Positions 15,643-23,697 of a stretch of DNA of 64,000 bases are shown in pieces. The stretch comes from Ramlibacter tataouinensis. GTDB lineage: Bacteria > Pseudomonadota > Gammaproteobacteria > Burkholderiales > Burkholderiaceae_C. A program made the position numbers and the translations under genes. How positions within the stretch are numbered: position 1 is the first letter of the stretch; each line of letters opens with the position of its first letter. Where the stretch lies: the NCBI RefSeq assembly GCF_001580455.1, contig NZ_CP010951.1, positions 186,001-250,000 on the forward strand. The letters are read 5' to 3'. The notes beneath the pieces were generated by a model. That model saw nothing but the letters and a program-made list of their open reading frames with translations, did no database searches and had not been told where the DNA came from.

Positions 15643-15818
15643 GCCGCGATGATGCGCGTGTGCCGATGTGTTTCAGTTGCGCCAAGTCAATGCAGGTTCG
15701 GGCCCGGCGTCAGGAGCGCGTAAGCCCTGCGCAGGGTTCAGCGCCTTTGAATGCTCTCGTCAGGCGCCTTGCGCGAGCCGGCGACCCCGCGACTCCACAA
15801 TGAGAGCAGGAGTTCCCC

Positions 15819-16619
15819 ATGAACCAGTTGGACCGTTTGCCTTCGATCTTCATCTCGCACGGCTCGCCGACCTTTGCCATCGACGCGGGCCGCGCCGGGC
15901 CACAGCTGGCCGCGCTGGGGCAACGCCTGCCCCGGCCGGCCGCGGTGCTGGTACTGTCGCCGCACTGGATCACGCGTGGCGTGCGGGTCACGACTTCAAC
16001 GGCACCGGAAACGATCCACGACTTCGGCGGCTTCCCCGAGGCGCTCTATCGCATCGAATACCCGGCGCCGGGCTCTCCGGGACATGCGACGCGTGCACTG
16101 GAACTGCTCGATGCCGACGGCTGGCAGCCCGCGGCGGATGAGCGGCGGGGCCTGGACCATGGCGCCTGGGTGCCGCTGCTGCACCTGTTCCCCCACGCGC
16201 AAGTGCCCGTGATCCAGGTGTCCATGCCGCATGACCTGGACGCCGCCGGCGCCCTGCGCCTCGGCCGCACGCTGGCGCCGCTGGCCGGGGAAGGCGTGCT
16301 GATCGTCGGCTCGGGCAGCATCACGCACAACCTGCGCGAGGTGCGATGGGACAACAGCGATCCCGGCACCAGCTACGCCGGGGAGTTCGTCGCCTGGGCG
16401 CGGCACGCGGTGGACACGCACGACGAGGCCGCGCTGGTCGACTACCTGCAGTCGGCGCCGCACGCGCGCCGCGCGCACCCGACGCCGGATCACTACCTGC
16501 CTCTGCCCTTCGCATTCGGTGCGGCGGACAAGGCAGCCCCGGTGCAAGTCATCGATGGCGGTATGACCTTCGGCGTGCTGGCCATGGACAGCTACGTGTT
16601 CGGCGCCACGGCGCCCTGA
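15819..16619 (+). CDS. Class III extradiol ring-cleavage dioxygenase (4,5-DOPA dioxygenase/YgiD type)
   Basis: This is a 266-aa member of the LigB/YgiD family of metal-dependent extradiol dioxygenases. Metal-ligand motifs are FISHGSP near the N-terminus, DHGAWVPL in the middle and GSGSITHNLREV further on. E. coli YgiD cleaves L-DOPA; the natural substrate here is unknown. The ATG at 15819 has GCAGGAG 6 bp upstream. It diverges from the BLUF-like gene across a 176-bp gap in which I see no other clear element. Confidence 0.88.
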   Translation: MNQLDRLPSIFISHGSPTFAIDAGRAGPQLAALGQRLPRPAAVLVLSPHWITRGVRVTTSTAPETIHDFGGFPEALYRIEYPAPGSPGHATRALELLDADGWQPAADERRGLDHGAWVPLLHLFPHAQVPVIQVSMPHDLDAAGALRLGRTLAPLAGEGVLIVGSGSITHNLREVRWDNSDPGTSYAGEFVAWARHAVDTHDEAALVDYLQSAPHARRAHPTPDHYLPLPFAFGAADKAAPVQVIDGGMTFGVLAMDSYVFGATAP

Positions 16620-16655
16620 TCGCGCGCGAGCCTCAGGCAAGCCGCGGCACCGGCA

Positions 16656-17219
16656 TCAGGGCGCGATGGTGCCCAGCACCTTCAGCTCGCCCTGGCCATC
16701 GGGCCGCAGCACCACGCCTTCGCCGGAGGCGGCGGGCATCTGAGTCATCGCCTGGATGTTCGCGCCGTGCGTGACCACCACCAGCGTGCCCGGTCCCTTC
16801 CAGCGCTTGAGCACCTGCAGCGCCTGCGCCGTCTGCGCGTCGCGCTCGCCCTGCGGGCGGCCGAACTGCGAATTGAACGCCGGCTCGTCTCGCGGCTGCT
16901 GCGCGCCGAACGCCAGCCGCGCCGTCTCACGCGTGCGGCACCACTGCGAGGTGAGCACCGCTCCAACCTGGATCTTGCGGCTGCGGAACTGCTCGCCCAG
17001 CTTGCGCGCCTCGGCACGCCCGCTCTCGTCCAGGTTGCGCTGCGTGCTGCAGTCTTCCAGCCGGAAGCCCGGCGGGTCCCCGGTCCCGGGCGCCGTCGCA
17101 TGCCGCAGCAGCACGATGGCGCCCGGCCGCGCGAGTTCGCCCCAGGCTTCGGCCGCAAAGCCGAAGCTCGATGGGATGACGGCGAGCAACGCCGCCGCCA
17201 GGACACGGCGCGCCTTCAC
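16656..17219 (-). CDS. Histidine phosphatase family protein, secreted
   Basis: This is a 187-aa branch-1 histidine phosphatase with an N-terminal signal peptide (residues ~1-23, MKARRVLAAALLAVIPSSFG), so probably periplasmic. The catalytic RHATAPG is at ~40 and the second histidine is in VVVTHGANIQAMT. Conserved QWCRTRETARLAF supplies the arginine pocket. The related SixA/Ais-type enzymes dephosphorylate proteins or lipids; the substrate here is not evident. Convergent with the preceding dioxygenase, with a 36-bp gap. Confidence 0.87.
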   Translation of the reverse strand: MKARRVLAAALLAVIPSSFGFAAEAWGELARPGAIVLLRHATAPGTGDPPGFRLEDCSTQRNLDESGRAEARKLGEQFRSRKIQVGAVLTSQWCRTRETARLAFGAQQPRDEPAFNSQFGRPQGERDAQTAQALQVLKRWKGPGTLVVVTHGANIQAMTQMPAASGEGVVLRPDGQGELKVLGTIAP

Positions 17220-17239
17220 GCCCGCAGTGTAGGACCTTG

Positions 17240-17249
17240 AACAGGCCCT
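17240..17249. repeat. Dispersed motif AGGGCCTGTT, copy 2 (complement)
   Basis: AACAGGCCCT (complement of AGGGCCTGTT) lies in the 136-bp divergent gap between the histidine phosphatase and the membrane protein at 17356. It matches half of the 30-bp palindrome at 59793-59822. I see no other element in this gap. Confidence 0.4.
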
Positions 17250-17355
17250 GGTAACGGTCGCGGTTCGCCGTCGCCAACTGGTCCGATCAGCTGTACTTCA
17301 GCGGCCACCGGGGCCACACTCCTGCGATCAGGACCCTCCGTGTCATGGTTGACGC

Positions 17356-17874
17356 ATGGCGCCACTGAGCACCTTCCGCACCGGGATGCCCGCGCTTCAG
17401 AGTGAAGCCGAAGCGTGGAAGCAGGCGCTGCGCGAAGGCGTGGTGACCGGCAGCCTGGCCGGCGTGCTGTCCACCGCCGTGCTCGTCCTGGCGGGTATGC
17501 GCCAGAACCGCAGCGCCGCGGCGCCGATCAACGCCGCCAGCCACTGGATCTGGGGCGACGAATCGTTGCGCGAAGACCGGCCCACCTGGCGCCACACCCT
17601 GCCCGGCTACCTGACGCAGCACGCCGCTTCCATCTTCTGGGCCGCCCTGTACTCACGCGTCTGGGGTCACCGGCGCGAAGCCAAGCAATGGCCGCAGGCG
17701 CTGGCCGGAGCCGCCACCACCTGCGCGGTGGCCGGCGTCGTCGACTACCTGGTGGTGCCCAAGCGCCTGACACCCGGGTATGAGCACCGGCTCTCCACGG
17801 GGGCGATGGTGGCCGTGTACGCAGCGCTCGCGGCAGGGTTCGCGCTGGGCGCGGTGGCGATGCGCGACCGCTGA
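17356..17874 (+). CDS. Predicted integral membrane protein, unknown function
   Basis: This is a 172-aa protein I cannot assign to a named family. It has about four hydrophobic segments: GSLAGVLSTAVLVLAGM near 31-50, a shorter one near SIFWAALYSRVW (~92), AGAATTCAVAGVVDYLVV (~117-135) and AVYAALAAGFALGAVAM (~150-168). The charged motif WIWGDESLREDRPTWRHTLPG lies in the first loop. It may be a small inner-membrane protein expressed alone. The start at 17356 is the first plausible ATG. Confidence 0.72.
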   Translation: MAPLSTFRTGMPALQSEAEAWKQALREGVVTGSLAGVLSTAVLVLAGMRQNRSAAAPINAASHWIWGDESLREDRPTWRHTLPGYLTQHAASIFWAALYSRVWGHRREAKQWPQALAGAATTCAVAGVVDYLVVPKRLTPGYEHRLSTGAMVAVYAALAAGFALGAVAMRDR

Positions 17875-17905
17875 GGCCAGGCCGCAGCGGTCCTCACATG
17901 GGCTG

Positions 17906-18319
17906 CTACTCCGGCTGCGGCGGGAACTCGGGAAAACGGGGCAGGCCGTCGGACAGGTGCAGCCACGGCAGCCGCTTGCTCTCCCAGTAGTGGAAGGTGG
18001 GCTCGACCTGCGCTGGATCGTCCAGGCTGCCGATGGTGATGTCGATCAGGCCGGGAATGTAGTCGGCGACGAAGCTGATCTGTGAGCCGCAGTTCGCGCA
18101 GAAGCCGCGCCGGCAACCGGGCGAGGACTCATGGAACTTCGGCCCGCTGCCGGTGAACTCGACCTGGGACTCCTGGTACATGGCCCATGCGACGGCAGGC
18201 GCCGCGTTGGCCCTGCGGCACATGGCGCAGTGACACAGGGCCGCCATCACGGGAAGGCCGGTGATCCGGTAGCGAACGGCGCCGCACTGGCATCCACCTT
18301 CGAGCGTGTGATCCGGCAT
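17906..18319 (-). CDS. GFA family (glutathione-dependent formaldehyde-activating type) zinc protein
   Basis: This is a 137-aa zinc-binding protein of the GFA (Mss4-like) fold. Cysteine motifs are GGCQCGAVRYRI, LCHCAMCRRANA and FCANCGSQISF, which hold one or two zinc ions. Family members bind glutathione adducts or small thiols; few are true formaldehyde enzymes. The ATG at 18319 follows the stop of the cNMP/TrxR-like flavoprotein gene by 28 bp on the same strand, with an AGGAGGC site, so the two form an operon. A redox or thiol role is inferred. Confidence 0.88.
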   Translation of the reverse strand: MPDHTLEGGCQCGAVRYRITGLPVMAALCHCAMCRRANAAPAVAWAMYQESQVEFTGSGPKFHESSPGCRRGFCANCGSQISFVADYIPGLIDITIGSLDDPAQVEPTFHYWESKRLPWLHLSDGLPRFPEFPPQPE

Positions 18320-18347
18320 GCGTGCCTCCTGAAAATGGTCCGGCCGT

Positions 18348-20036
18348 CTAGCGCGTTTCCTGCAGGTACTTGTGCACGAAAGCAATCGCCATGCTGCCTT
18401 CGCCGACCGCGGATGCCACGCGCTTGACTGGGCTCAGCCTCACATCGCCGCAGGCGAAGACGCCCGGGACGCTGGACTCGAGCAGGTAGGGGTCCCGCCG
18501 GCCCGCCCAACGCCCCGCCTTGACGACGTCGTCGCCCGTCAGGACGTAGCCGCGATCGTCGCGTGCGACCTCGGCCGGCAGCCAGTCGGTCTCGGCGTCG
18601 GCTCCGATGAAGACGAAGAGGCTTCCGCAGTCGTGTCGGCTCACGGTGGCGCCCCTGTTGTCGCGAATATCGATCGCCGCCAGGCCGGCCTCGCCATGCG
18701 CGGCCACCACCTCCGACTGCAGAAGGACCTTCACGTTGTCCTGTTTCGCGATCTGCTCGATCAGGTAGCGCGACATGCTCTTGTCCAGCGAATCGCCGCG
18801 CACGACCAGGGTCACGCTGCGCGCATGGTTGGCGAAGTGCAGGGCGGCCTGGCCGGCCGAATTGCCGGCGCCGATCAGGTGGACGTCGAGGCCATGCGTG
18901 CCGCTGGCGTCGCTGCGCGATGCGCCGTACTGGACGCCCTTGCCGGCCAGCTTCTCGAAGCCATCGACGGCAAGGCGGCGCCACGAGACACCCGTAGCCA
19001 GGATGATGGTGCGAGCCCGTATCACGTCGCCGTCGTCGAGGTGAACCTGCCGGCTGGACGGATCCATGCGGGCGACCGAGCGCGTGACCAGGATCTCCGC
19101 CCCGAGCCGTTTGGCCTGCTGCAGCGCGCGGTGGGCGAGTTCGTCGCCCGAGACGCCGTTGGGAAAGCCGAGGTAGTTCTCGATGCGCGAAGACGTGCCG
19201 GCCTGACCTCCCGGAGCCTCCCGCTCCACCACCAGGGTGTGCAGGCCTTCGGAGGCGCCGTACACCGCGGCCGCCAGGCCGGCTGGCCCGCCACCGATGA
19301 TCACGGTGTCGTACTCGGTGGGACCCGGGCTCGTCTGCAGGCCGAGCGCCCGCGCCAGGTCACGCGCCGCGGGCCGGGCCAGCAGCGCGCCGTCGGCAAG
19401 TGACTGCACCTCGCCGCTCCCCGGGTTGATCGGCGCCACCCGCAGCACGGGACACTGGTCGTCCGACGGCGCCGGGCCAGGCCATTTCGAACCCAGGTCC
19501 GGCGCATCGGGCGTCATCCATTCGAAACTGATCTGGTTGCGCGTGAGGAACTTGCGCAATTCCGCGCAAGCGCTGTCCCAGCGCGTGCCGACGATGGAGA
19601 CGCGCGGCTTGGGACGCTCGGCGGCGATGCCCTGAAGCCCGCCGATGCGCTCGCGCGCGAGCTTGCCCACCTCCTGCGCGACGGAGGGCGACGCCGACGC
19701 AACGGCGTAGTAGTCCTTGAGCTCCACGCGAAGGACCCGGGACGGCTCCGACGCCCGGTACCCGCCCACGAAGGCCATGCCGAAGGTGATCGGCACCTCG
19801 CCAAAAATCTGCCCGGGGTTGCGCCAGCCCAGCGTCTTCTCGATGCCATCGATCATCTTGACGACCTGGATCTTCCCCGAAATCACTCCGTACAGCGCGC
19901 GGTCACCACCCTCAGGAACCGCGAACTCCCCGGCCGCCAGGTGAAGGTCGGCCGATGCTTTGGCCAGACGCTCGAGTTCGGGCGCCGCAAGCTCGGCGAA
20001 CAGCTGAATCTTCCGGATGTCTTCGATCGTCAGCAT
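18348..20036 (-). CDS. Fusion of cNMP-binding domain and thioredoxin-reductase-like FAD oxidoreductase
   Basis: This is a 562-aa protein with three parts. Residues ~1-130 form a cyclic-nucleotide-binding beta-barrel (DIRKIQLFAELAAPELERL ... GQIFGEVPI). Residues ~150-230 look like a glutaredoxin/thioredoxin-like module without active cysteines (LRKFLTRNQISFEWM). Residues ~245-562 are a TrxR-like flavoprotein: FAD motif IIGGGPAGLAAA, NADPH motif HLIGAGNSAGQAA and the C-terminal GDVRLSPVKRVASAVGEG. The redox CxxC of thioredoxin reductase is absent (GVQYGASRSDAS instead of ATC-type), so it cannot reduce thioredoxin in the classical way. It precedes a GFA gene. Confidence 0.88.
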   Translation of the reverse strand: MLTIEDIRKIQLFAELAAPELERLAKASADLHLAAGEFAVPEGGDRALYGVISGKIQVVKMIDGIEKTLGWRNPGQIFGEVPITFGMAFVGGYRASEPSRVLRVELKDYYAVASASPSVAQEVGKLARERIGGLQGIAAERPKPRVSIVGTRWDSACAELRKFLTRNQISFEWMTPDAPDLGSKWPGPAPSDDQCPVLRVAPINPGSGEVQSLADGALLARPAARDLARALGLQTSPGPTEYDTVIIGGGPAGLAAAVYGASEGLHTLVVEREAPGGQAGTSSRIENYLGFPNGVSGDELAHRALQQAKRLGAEILVTRSVARMDPSSRQVHLDDGDVIRARTIILATGVSWRRLAVDGFEKLAGKGVQYGASRSDASGTHGLDVHLIGAGNSAGQAALHFANHARSVTLVVRGDSLDKSMSRYLIEQIAKQDNVKVLLQSEVVAAHGEAGLAAIDIRDNRGATVSRHDCGSLFVFIGADAETDWLPAEVARDDRGYVLTGDDVVKAGRWAGRRDPYLLESSVPGVFACGDVRLSPVKRVASAVGEGSMAIAFVHKYLQETR

Positions 20037-20164
20037 GGTTGTTGTTCAGGGGGGAGAGCAGTGTCGCAGCCTAGCAAAGTTCTTGGGGTCCAGCCAATTC
20101 CCCGCGTACGATGGCAATGACGGAGCCGCCGACGCTCACCTCATGGACCCCGAGAAGCGGTGGC

Positions 20165-20962
20165 TCATGTCGAGCCCCGAATAGCCCAGGCCCGCGCGGT
20201 GAGCGAGATGCTGCCATCGGGCTTGGAAGGCACCCGGGCCTGCAAGGCTGCCCTCAGGGCCGCGCGCCGTTCATCCGGCAAGGACATGGCATACGCCGGA
20301 GCCGGCCCCTGCCCGCCCAGGAAGGGGCGCCAGTAGTCGTCGAAGCCGGCAAACACTGCCGTCACGTCCAGCGGCGCTGTGTTGACCTGGGTGAACCCAG
20401 CGCGCTCGAAGGCCTCACGCAGGGCCGCCGGGTTGCAGAGCGGGAAGCGATGCCCTTCGTGGAGCGGTGCCGCCGCCGGATCGACGGCCACCGCAGCATC
20501 CCAGAAGTGCCTGATGACTTCCATCTTGTCCGCGTAGTCCCAGACATAGGCCGCAATGGTTCCGCCGGGCGAAGCCACCCGCGCCATCTCTGCCAACGCA
20601 GCCGGCAGGTCCGGGATGAAGTTCAGCACCAGGCCCGAGACGATGACATCACCCGCGCCGTCGGCCAGCGGCAGCGCCGCGGCGCTGCCGGACAGGAAGC
20701 TGGCTTGGATGCCAAGCTCCTGAACCGCCAGCTTCAGAAAACCCTCCGAAGGGTCGATACCCACCACGCTCCCGGGGGAACAGTGATCGAGGATCGCGGT
20801 GGACAACGCGCCGGTGCCGCAACCGACGTCCACCCATCGCTTGCCCGCGGGCTGGCCCAGCCACGAGAGAAAGAGCGGCGCCACCCGCCGGCTCCAGCGG
20901 CCAATGTACTGCTCGTAGGGGTTGCCTTGTTCCCAATGGTCGGACAGCGGTCGTGTGCTCAT
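20165..20962 (-). CDS. Class I SAM-dependent methyltransferase
   Basis: This is a 265-aa methyltransferase of the UbiE/Methyltransf_11 type. Motif I is WVDVGCGTGALSTAI, motif II/post-I VVGIDPSEGFLKLA, and motif IV-like GAGDVIVSGLVLNFI. GGAGG lies 9 bp before the ATG at 20962. There is no membrane segment. The substrate is unknown. The 128-bp gap between this gene's stop and the flavoprotein start holds no clear element. Confidence 0.87.
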   Translation of the reverse strand: MSTRPLSDHWEQGNPYEQYIGRWSRRVAPLFLSWLGQPAGKRWVDVGCGTGALSTAILDHCSPGSVVGIDPSEGFLKLAVQELGIQASFLSGSAAALPLADGAGDVIVSGLVLNFIPDLPAALAEMARVASPGGTIAAYVWDYADKMEVIRHFWDAAVAVDPAAAPLHEGHRFPLCNPAALREAFERAGFTQVNTAPLDVTAVFAGFDDYWRPFLGGQGPAPAYAMSLPDERRAALRAALQARVPSKPDGSISLTARAWAIRGST

Positions 20963-21006
20963 CGCGCATCACCTCCGAAATCGGCTGCGGTATCGAACGC
21001 CCGGCG

Positions 21007-21447
21007 CTATCCCTGCCGGCCCCTGGGCCGGCCGCCATCTTGCAGGGAAGCGCCAAAGTACATGCGGCTCACCTGGGCATCGGCCGCGGCCGCTTCGCAC
21101 AGGCTGCAGGGCCGCGAGGTGGAGTACAGGACGGCGCCCGCCAGCGACGCGCGCCCCAGGCGGGCTTGCGCGTCGCGCAGGGCGACCCGCTCGGCATGCG
21201 CGTCGGAATTTCCGTCCTTGACCACCCGACTCGGCCCGAAGCCCACCACCTCGCCCTCGATCACCAGCACGGCGCCGTAGCTCTGGTCACCCCAGGACTC
21301 GGCCAGGCGCTTCATGTCCTCGGCCAGGCTGAACCATCGCGCGTCCGGATGCGCGTCGACGCCGGCGCCGCGCGCGACCAGCGTGGCGAGCGGCCAGCCA
21401 GCCAGGGCGGCCAGCAGGTGTCGGCGCGTCTTGATCGGGCAGCACAT
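21007..21447 (-). CDS. CMP/dCMP-type deaminase with Tat-like export signal
   Basis: This is a cytidine/deoxycytidylate deaminase-superfamily protein of ~146 aa. The zinc and catalytic motifs are intact: DAHAERVAL (H-A-E) and RPCSLCEAAA (P-C-x-x-C). Unusually, the N-terminus reads KTRRHLLAALAGWPLATLVA, a twin-arginine-type signal, so the enzyme may act in the periplasm. I chose the ATG at 21447; an in-frame GTG at 21465 is an alternative and neither has a strong ribosome-binding site. Guanine-deaminase-like or ribopyrimidine substrates are possible. It lies 33 bp after the second GFA gene. Confidence 0.77.
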   Translation of the reverse strand: MCCPIKTRRHLLAALAGWPLATLVARGAGVDAHPDARWFSLAEDMKRLAESWGDQSYGAVLVIEGEVVGFGPSRVVKDGNSDAHAERVALRDAQARLGRASLAGAVLYSTSRPCSLCEAAAADAQVSRMYFGASLQDGGRPRGRQG

Positions 21448-21480
21448 CGGGGGGACCCAGCTCACCGCCAGTGTAGGCGG

Positions 21481-21870
21481 CTAGAACCAGTAGTCGGCGA
21501 CACACCGGCTGTCGCGCGGCAGGTCCTCGAATGTGTTCAGCCCGTCGAAGTGGTCGACAGGAATCTGTGCCACAGCCTCGGGTTCGGCCAGGCGCAGGTT
21601 GACGGCAATCCGCCGGCGCCCTTGCTGATCGGTCCGCTTCGCGCGCCAGAAGGCCACGCAGCCGCAGGCGGGACAGAAGTGGAACTCCAGCGACTCGCCC
21701 CGGACATAGGCTCGGGTGCTGCCGGTGACCTTGATGCCCTCGCCTTCGTAGTCGTAAGCCCAGAGCACACCGTAGCGCCGGCACACGGTGCAGTTGCAGG
21801 CCGTCGCGCCGTCCGGTTGGCCCGCGAAGGTCCACTGGACAGCTCCGCAATGACAGGATCCCTGGATCAT
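21481..21870 (-). CDS. GFA family zinc protein (second copy)
   Basis: This is a 129-aa GFA/Mss4-like protein with zinc motifs GSCHCGAVQW, ACNCTVCRRYGVLWAY and FHFCPACGCVAFWRA. It differs clearly from the GFA protein at 17906 and so is a paralogue rather than a recent duplicate. It sits between the exported deaminase gene and a small membrane protein gene on the same strand, with gaps of 33 and 28 bp, which suggests a loose operon. The ligand is unknown. Confidence 0.87.
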   Translation of the reverse strand: MIQGSCHCGAVQWTFAGQPDGATACNCTVCRRYGVLWAYDYEGEGIKVTGSTRAYVRGESLEFHFCPACGCVAFWRAKRTDQQGRRRIAVNLRLAEPEAVAQIPVDHFDGLNTFEDLPRDSRCVADYWF

Positions 21871-21898
21871 CTCAGTCGTGCCTCACGGGGTGAAAGAG

Positions 21899-22315
21899 TC
21901 AGGCCCCGGCCATGGCAAGCACCAGTGCGCCCACGTAAAAGGCCGTGGCCAGGAGGATGCCGCGAAATGGCACGCTGAACCAGTAGCGCTTGCCCAGCAA
22001 GGCGTACGCCGCCAGCGCCAGCAGGCCCAGCGCGAGCAGAAACCACGATTGAAAGAGAAAGGCGCTGTGCACCAGGGCAAGATAGCCGTAGACGGCGCCG
22101 AACAGCAAGGCGCCATGGCTGTGGCTCGCGTTGAACCCGACCCAGGCCTTCCACATGGTCGTCTGGCGCGTGAGCACCAGCGGAACCTGCTCCAGCCTCA
22201 CCCGCAGCTCGGGATCCCGCGGATGCAGCTTGTTGCCGCGGAACGTGTACCACAGGTGCAAGGCGCCGAGTGTGAAGATGATCGCCGCGCTGGCGGCGAT
22301 GAGAAGCGAGGCCAT
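21899..22315 (-). CDS. Four-helix membrane protein, unknown function
   Basis: This is a 138-aa hydrophobic protein with four predicted transmembrane helices: residues ~1-22, ~60-80, ~85-105 and ~115-137. The conserved-looking motif WKAWVGFNASHSHGALLFG lies at the start of helix 2 and resembles an uncharacterised family of bacterial membrane proteins with a G-F-N-x-SHS-x-G signature. The ATG at 22315 begins directly with helix 1 and replaces a longer in-frame start that runs into the aminotransferase gene. Function is unknown. Confidence 0.78.
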   Translation of the reverse strand: MASLLIAASAAIIFTLGALHLWYTFRGNKLHPRDPELRVRLEQVPLVLTRQTTMWKAWVGFNASHSHGALLFGAVYGYLALVHSAFLFQSWFLLALGLLALAAYALLGKRYWFSVPFRGILLATAFYVGALVLAMAGA

Positions 22316-22346
22316 CGCGATCACGCTCGATGAAAGGCTTGGCCGG

Positions 22347-23549
22347 CTAGCGGGAAACCGCGGCCCCCAGGCGCCCCACCCCTTCGACGATCTTGTCCAC
22401 CCCCACCGTGGCAAAGCTGAGGCGCAGCGTCGACAGATCGGGGTTCGTCGCAAAGAAGGGCGCCCCCGGCACGAAAGCGACGCCTTTTTCGATGGCGCGC
22501 TTGGCCAGTTCGCCCGAGTCCTTCAGCTTGCCGCCGTTGCCCGTCAGGCGCGCCCAGAAGAACAAACCGCCGTTCGGACGCGTGAATTCGATGGCGTCGC
22601 CCAGATCCTTCTGCAGCGCATCGCCCATGGCCTTGGCGCGCTCGGCATAGACCTGGCGCACGCGGTGCAGGGTGTCGGGCATGCGGCCGCTCTTCAGGTA
22701 TTGGGCGGCTGTCGCCTGGGCGAAGGTGCTGGTGTGCGCGTCGCTGAACTGCTTGCACATGGTCGCCTTGGCCAGCAGTTCGGGCTGCGCGACCAGCCAG
22801 CCCACGCGCAGGCCCGGGCTGAGCACCTTGCTGAGGCTGCCGCAGTGCGCGATCCATTCGCGGCTGCCGGGCACCTCGCGGCTGAGCGCCAGGATGCTGG
22901 GCGGCGGCGCTTCGCCGAAATAGAGGTCGCCGTAGGGGTCGTCCTCGACGACCAGCGTCTTGTACTTCTTCGCCAGCTCCAGCACCTTCAGGCGGCGCTC
23001 GCGGCTGAGCATCGCGCCGCTCGGGTTGCCGAAGGTGGGGATGAGGTAGACCAGCTTGGGCTTGTGCTCTGCGATCAGCTTTTCCAGCTTGTCGGTCTGC
23101 ACGCCGTGCGCATCGACGGGCGCGGTGACGAGGTCGGCGCCATAGAGGCGGAAGCACTGGATCGTGGCGAGGAAGGTCGGCGCCTCGACGATCACCTTGT
23201 CGCCCGGGCTGATCATGGTCTTGCCCAGCAGGTCCAGTGCCTGCTGGCTGCCCGTGGTGACGATCAGGCCTTGCGGCTCGACGTCCTGCGCGCCCTTGGC
23301 CTGCATGAAATGGGCCAGCTGCGTGCGCAGCGGCTCGTAGCCCTCGGTGGCGCCGTACTGGAGCGCCGCGCCGGGCTCCTCGGCCAGCGCCTTGGCGGCG
23401 CTTTCCTTGATGCCGGGCACATCGAACATCGCGCTGTCCGGAAAGCCGCCCGCGAAGCTGATGATGCCGGGCTTGCCCAGCAGCTTGAACAATTCGCGGA
23501 TCGCGGAGGTTTCGACGTTGTTGAGGCGGGTGGCGAATGGGAGGGTCAT
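22347..23549 (-). CDS. PLP-dependent aminotransferase, class I/II (2-aminoadipate/MocR-type)
   Basis: This is a 400-aa fold-type I aminotransferase related to LysN/2-aminoadipate transaminases and to the catalytic domain of MocR regulators, but without a winged-helix domain. Visible motifs are PTFGNPSGAMLSRERR, VVEDDPYGDLYF (Asp of the pyridine N contact) and CGSLSKVLSPGLRVGW with the Schiff-base lysine. The N-terminus ISFAGGFPDSAMF matches the family's substrate-binding GG loop. ATG start at 23549, with a 148-bp gap to the divergent BrkB gene. The amino-acid substrate is uncertain. Confidence 0.9.
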   Translation of the reverse strand: MTLPFATRLNNVETSAIRELFKLLGKPGIISFAGGFPDSAMFDVPGIKESAAKALAEEPGAALQYGATEGYEPLRTQLAHFMQAKGAQDVEPQGLIVTTGSQQALDLLGKTMISPGDKVIVEAPTFLATIQCFRLYGADLVTAPVDAHGVQTDKLEKLIAEHKPKLVYLIPTFGNPSGAMLSRERRLKVLELAKKYKTLVVEDDPYGDLYFGEAPPPSILALSREVPGSREWIAHCGSLSKVLSPGLRVGWLVAQPELLAKATMCKQFSDAHTSTFAQATAAQYLKSGRMPDTLHRVRQVYAERAKAMGDALQKDLGDAIEFTRPNGGLFFWARLTGNGGKLKDSGELAKRAIEKGVAFVPGAPFFATNPDLSTLRLSFATVGVDKIVEGVGRLGAAVSR

Positions 23550-23697
23550 GACAAGCCGGTGACGGTTTGGGTTGCCGGTATTGTGAACTGAGCGCCAGCG
23601 GGGTGTCGAAACCCGCTTCGCCCCCCCGATCCGAAATCGGCTGACAACACTGCAAGGCGGCGGCCGCTACAAAGCAGTGAAGCGAGAGGCGCGCACG

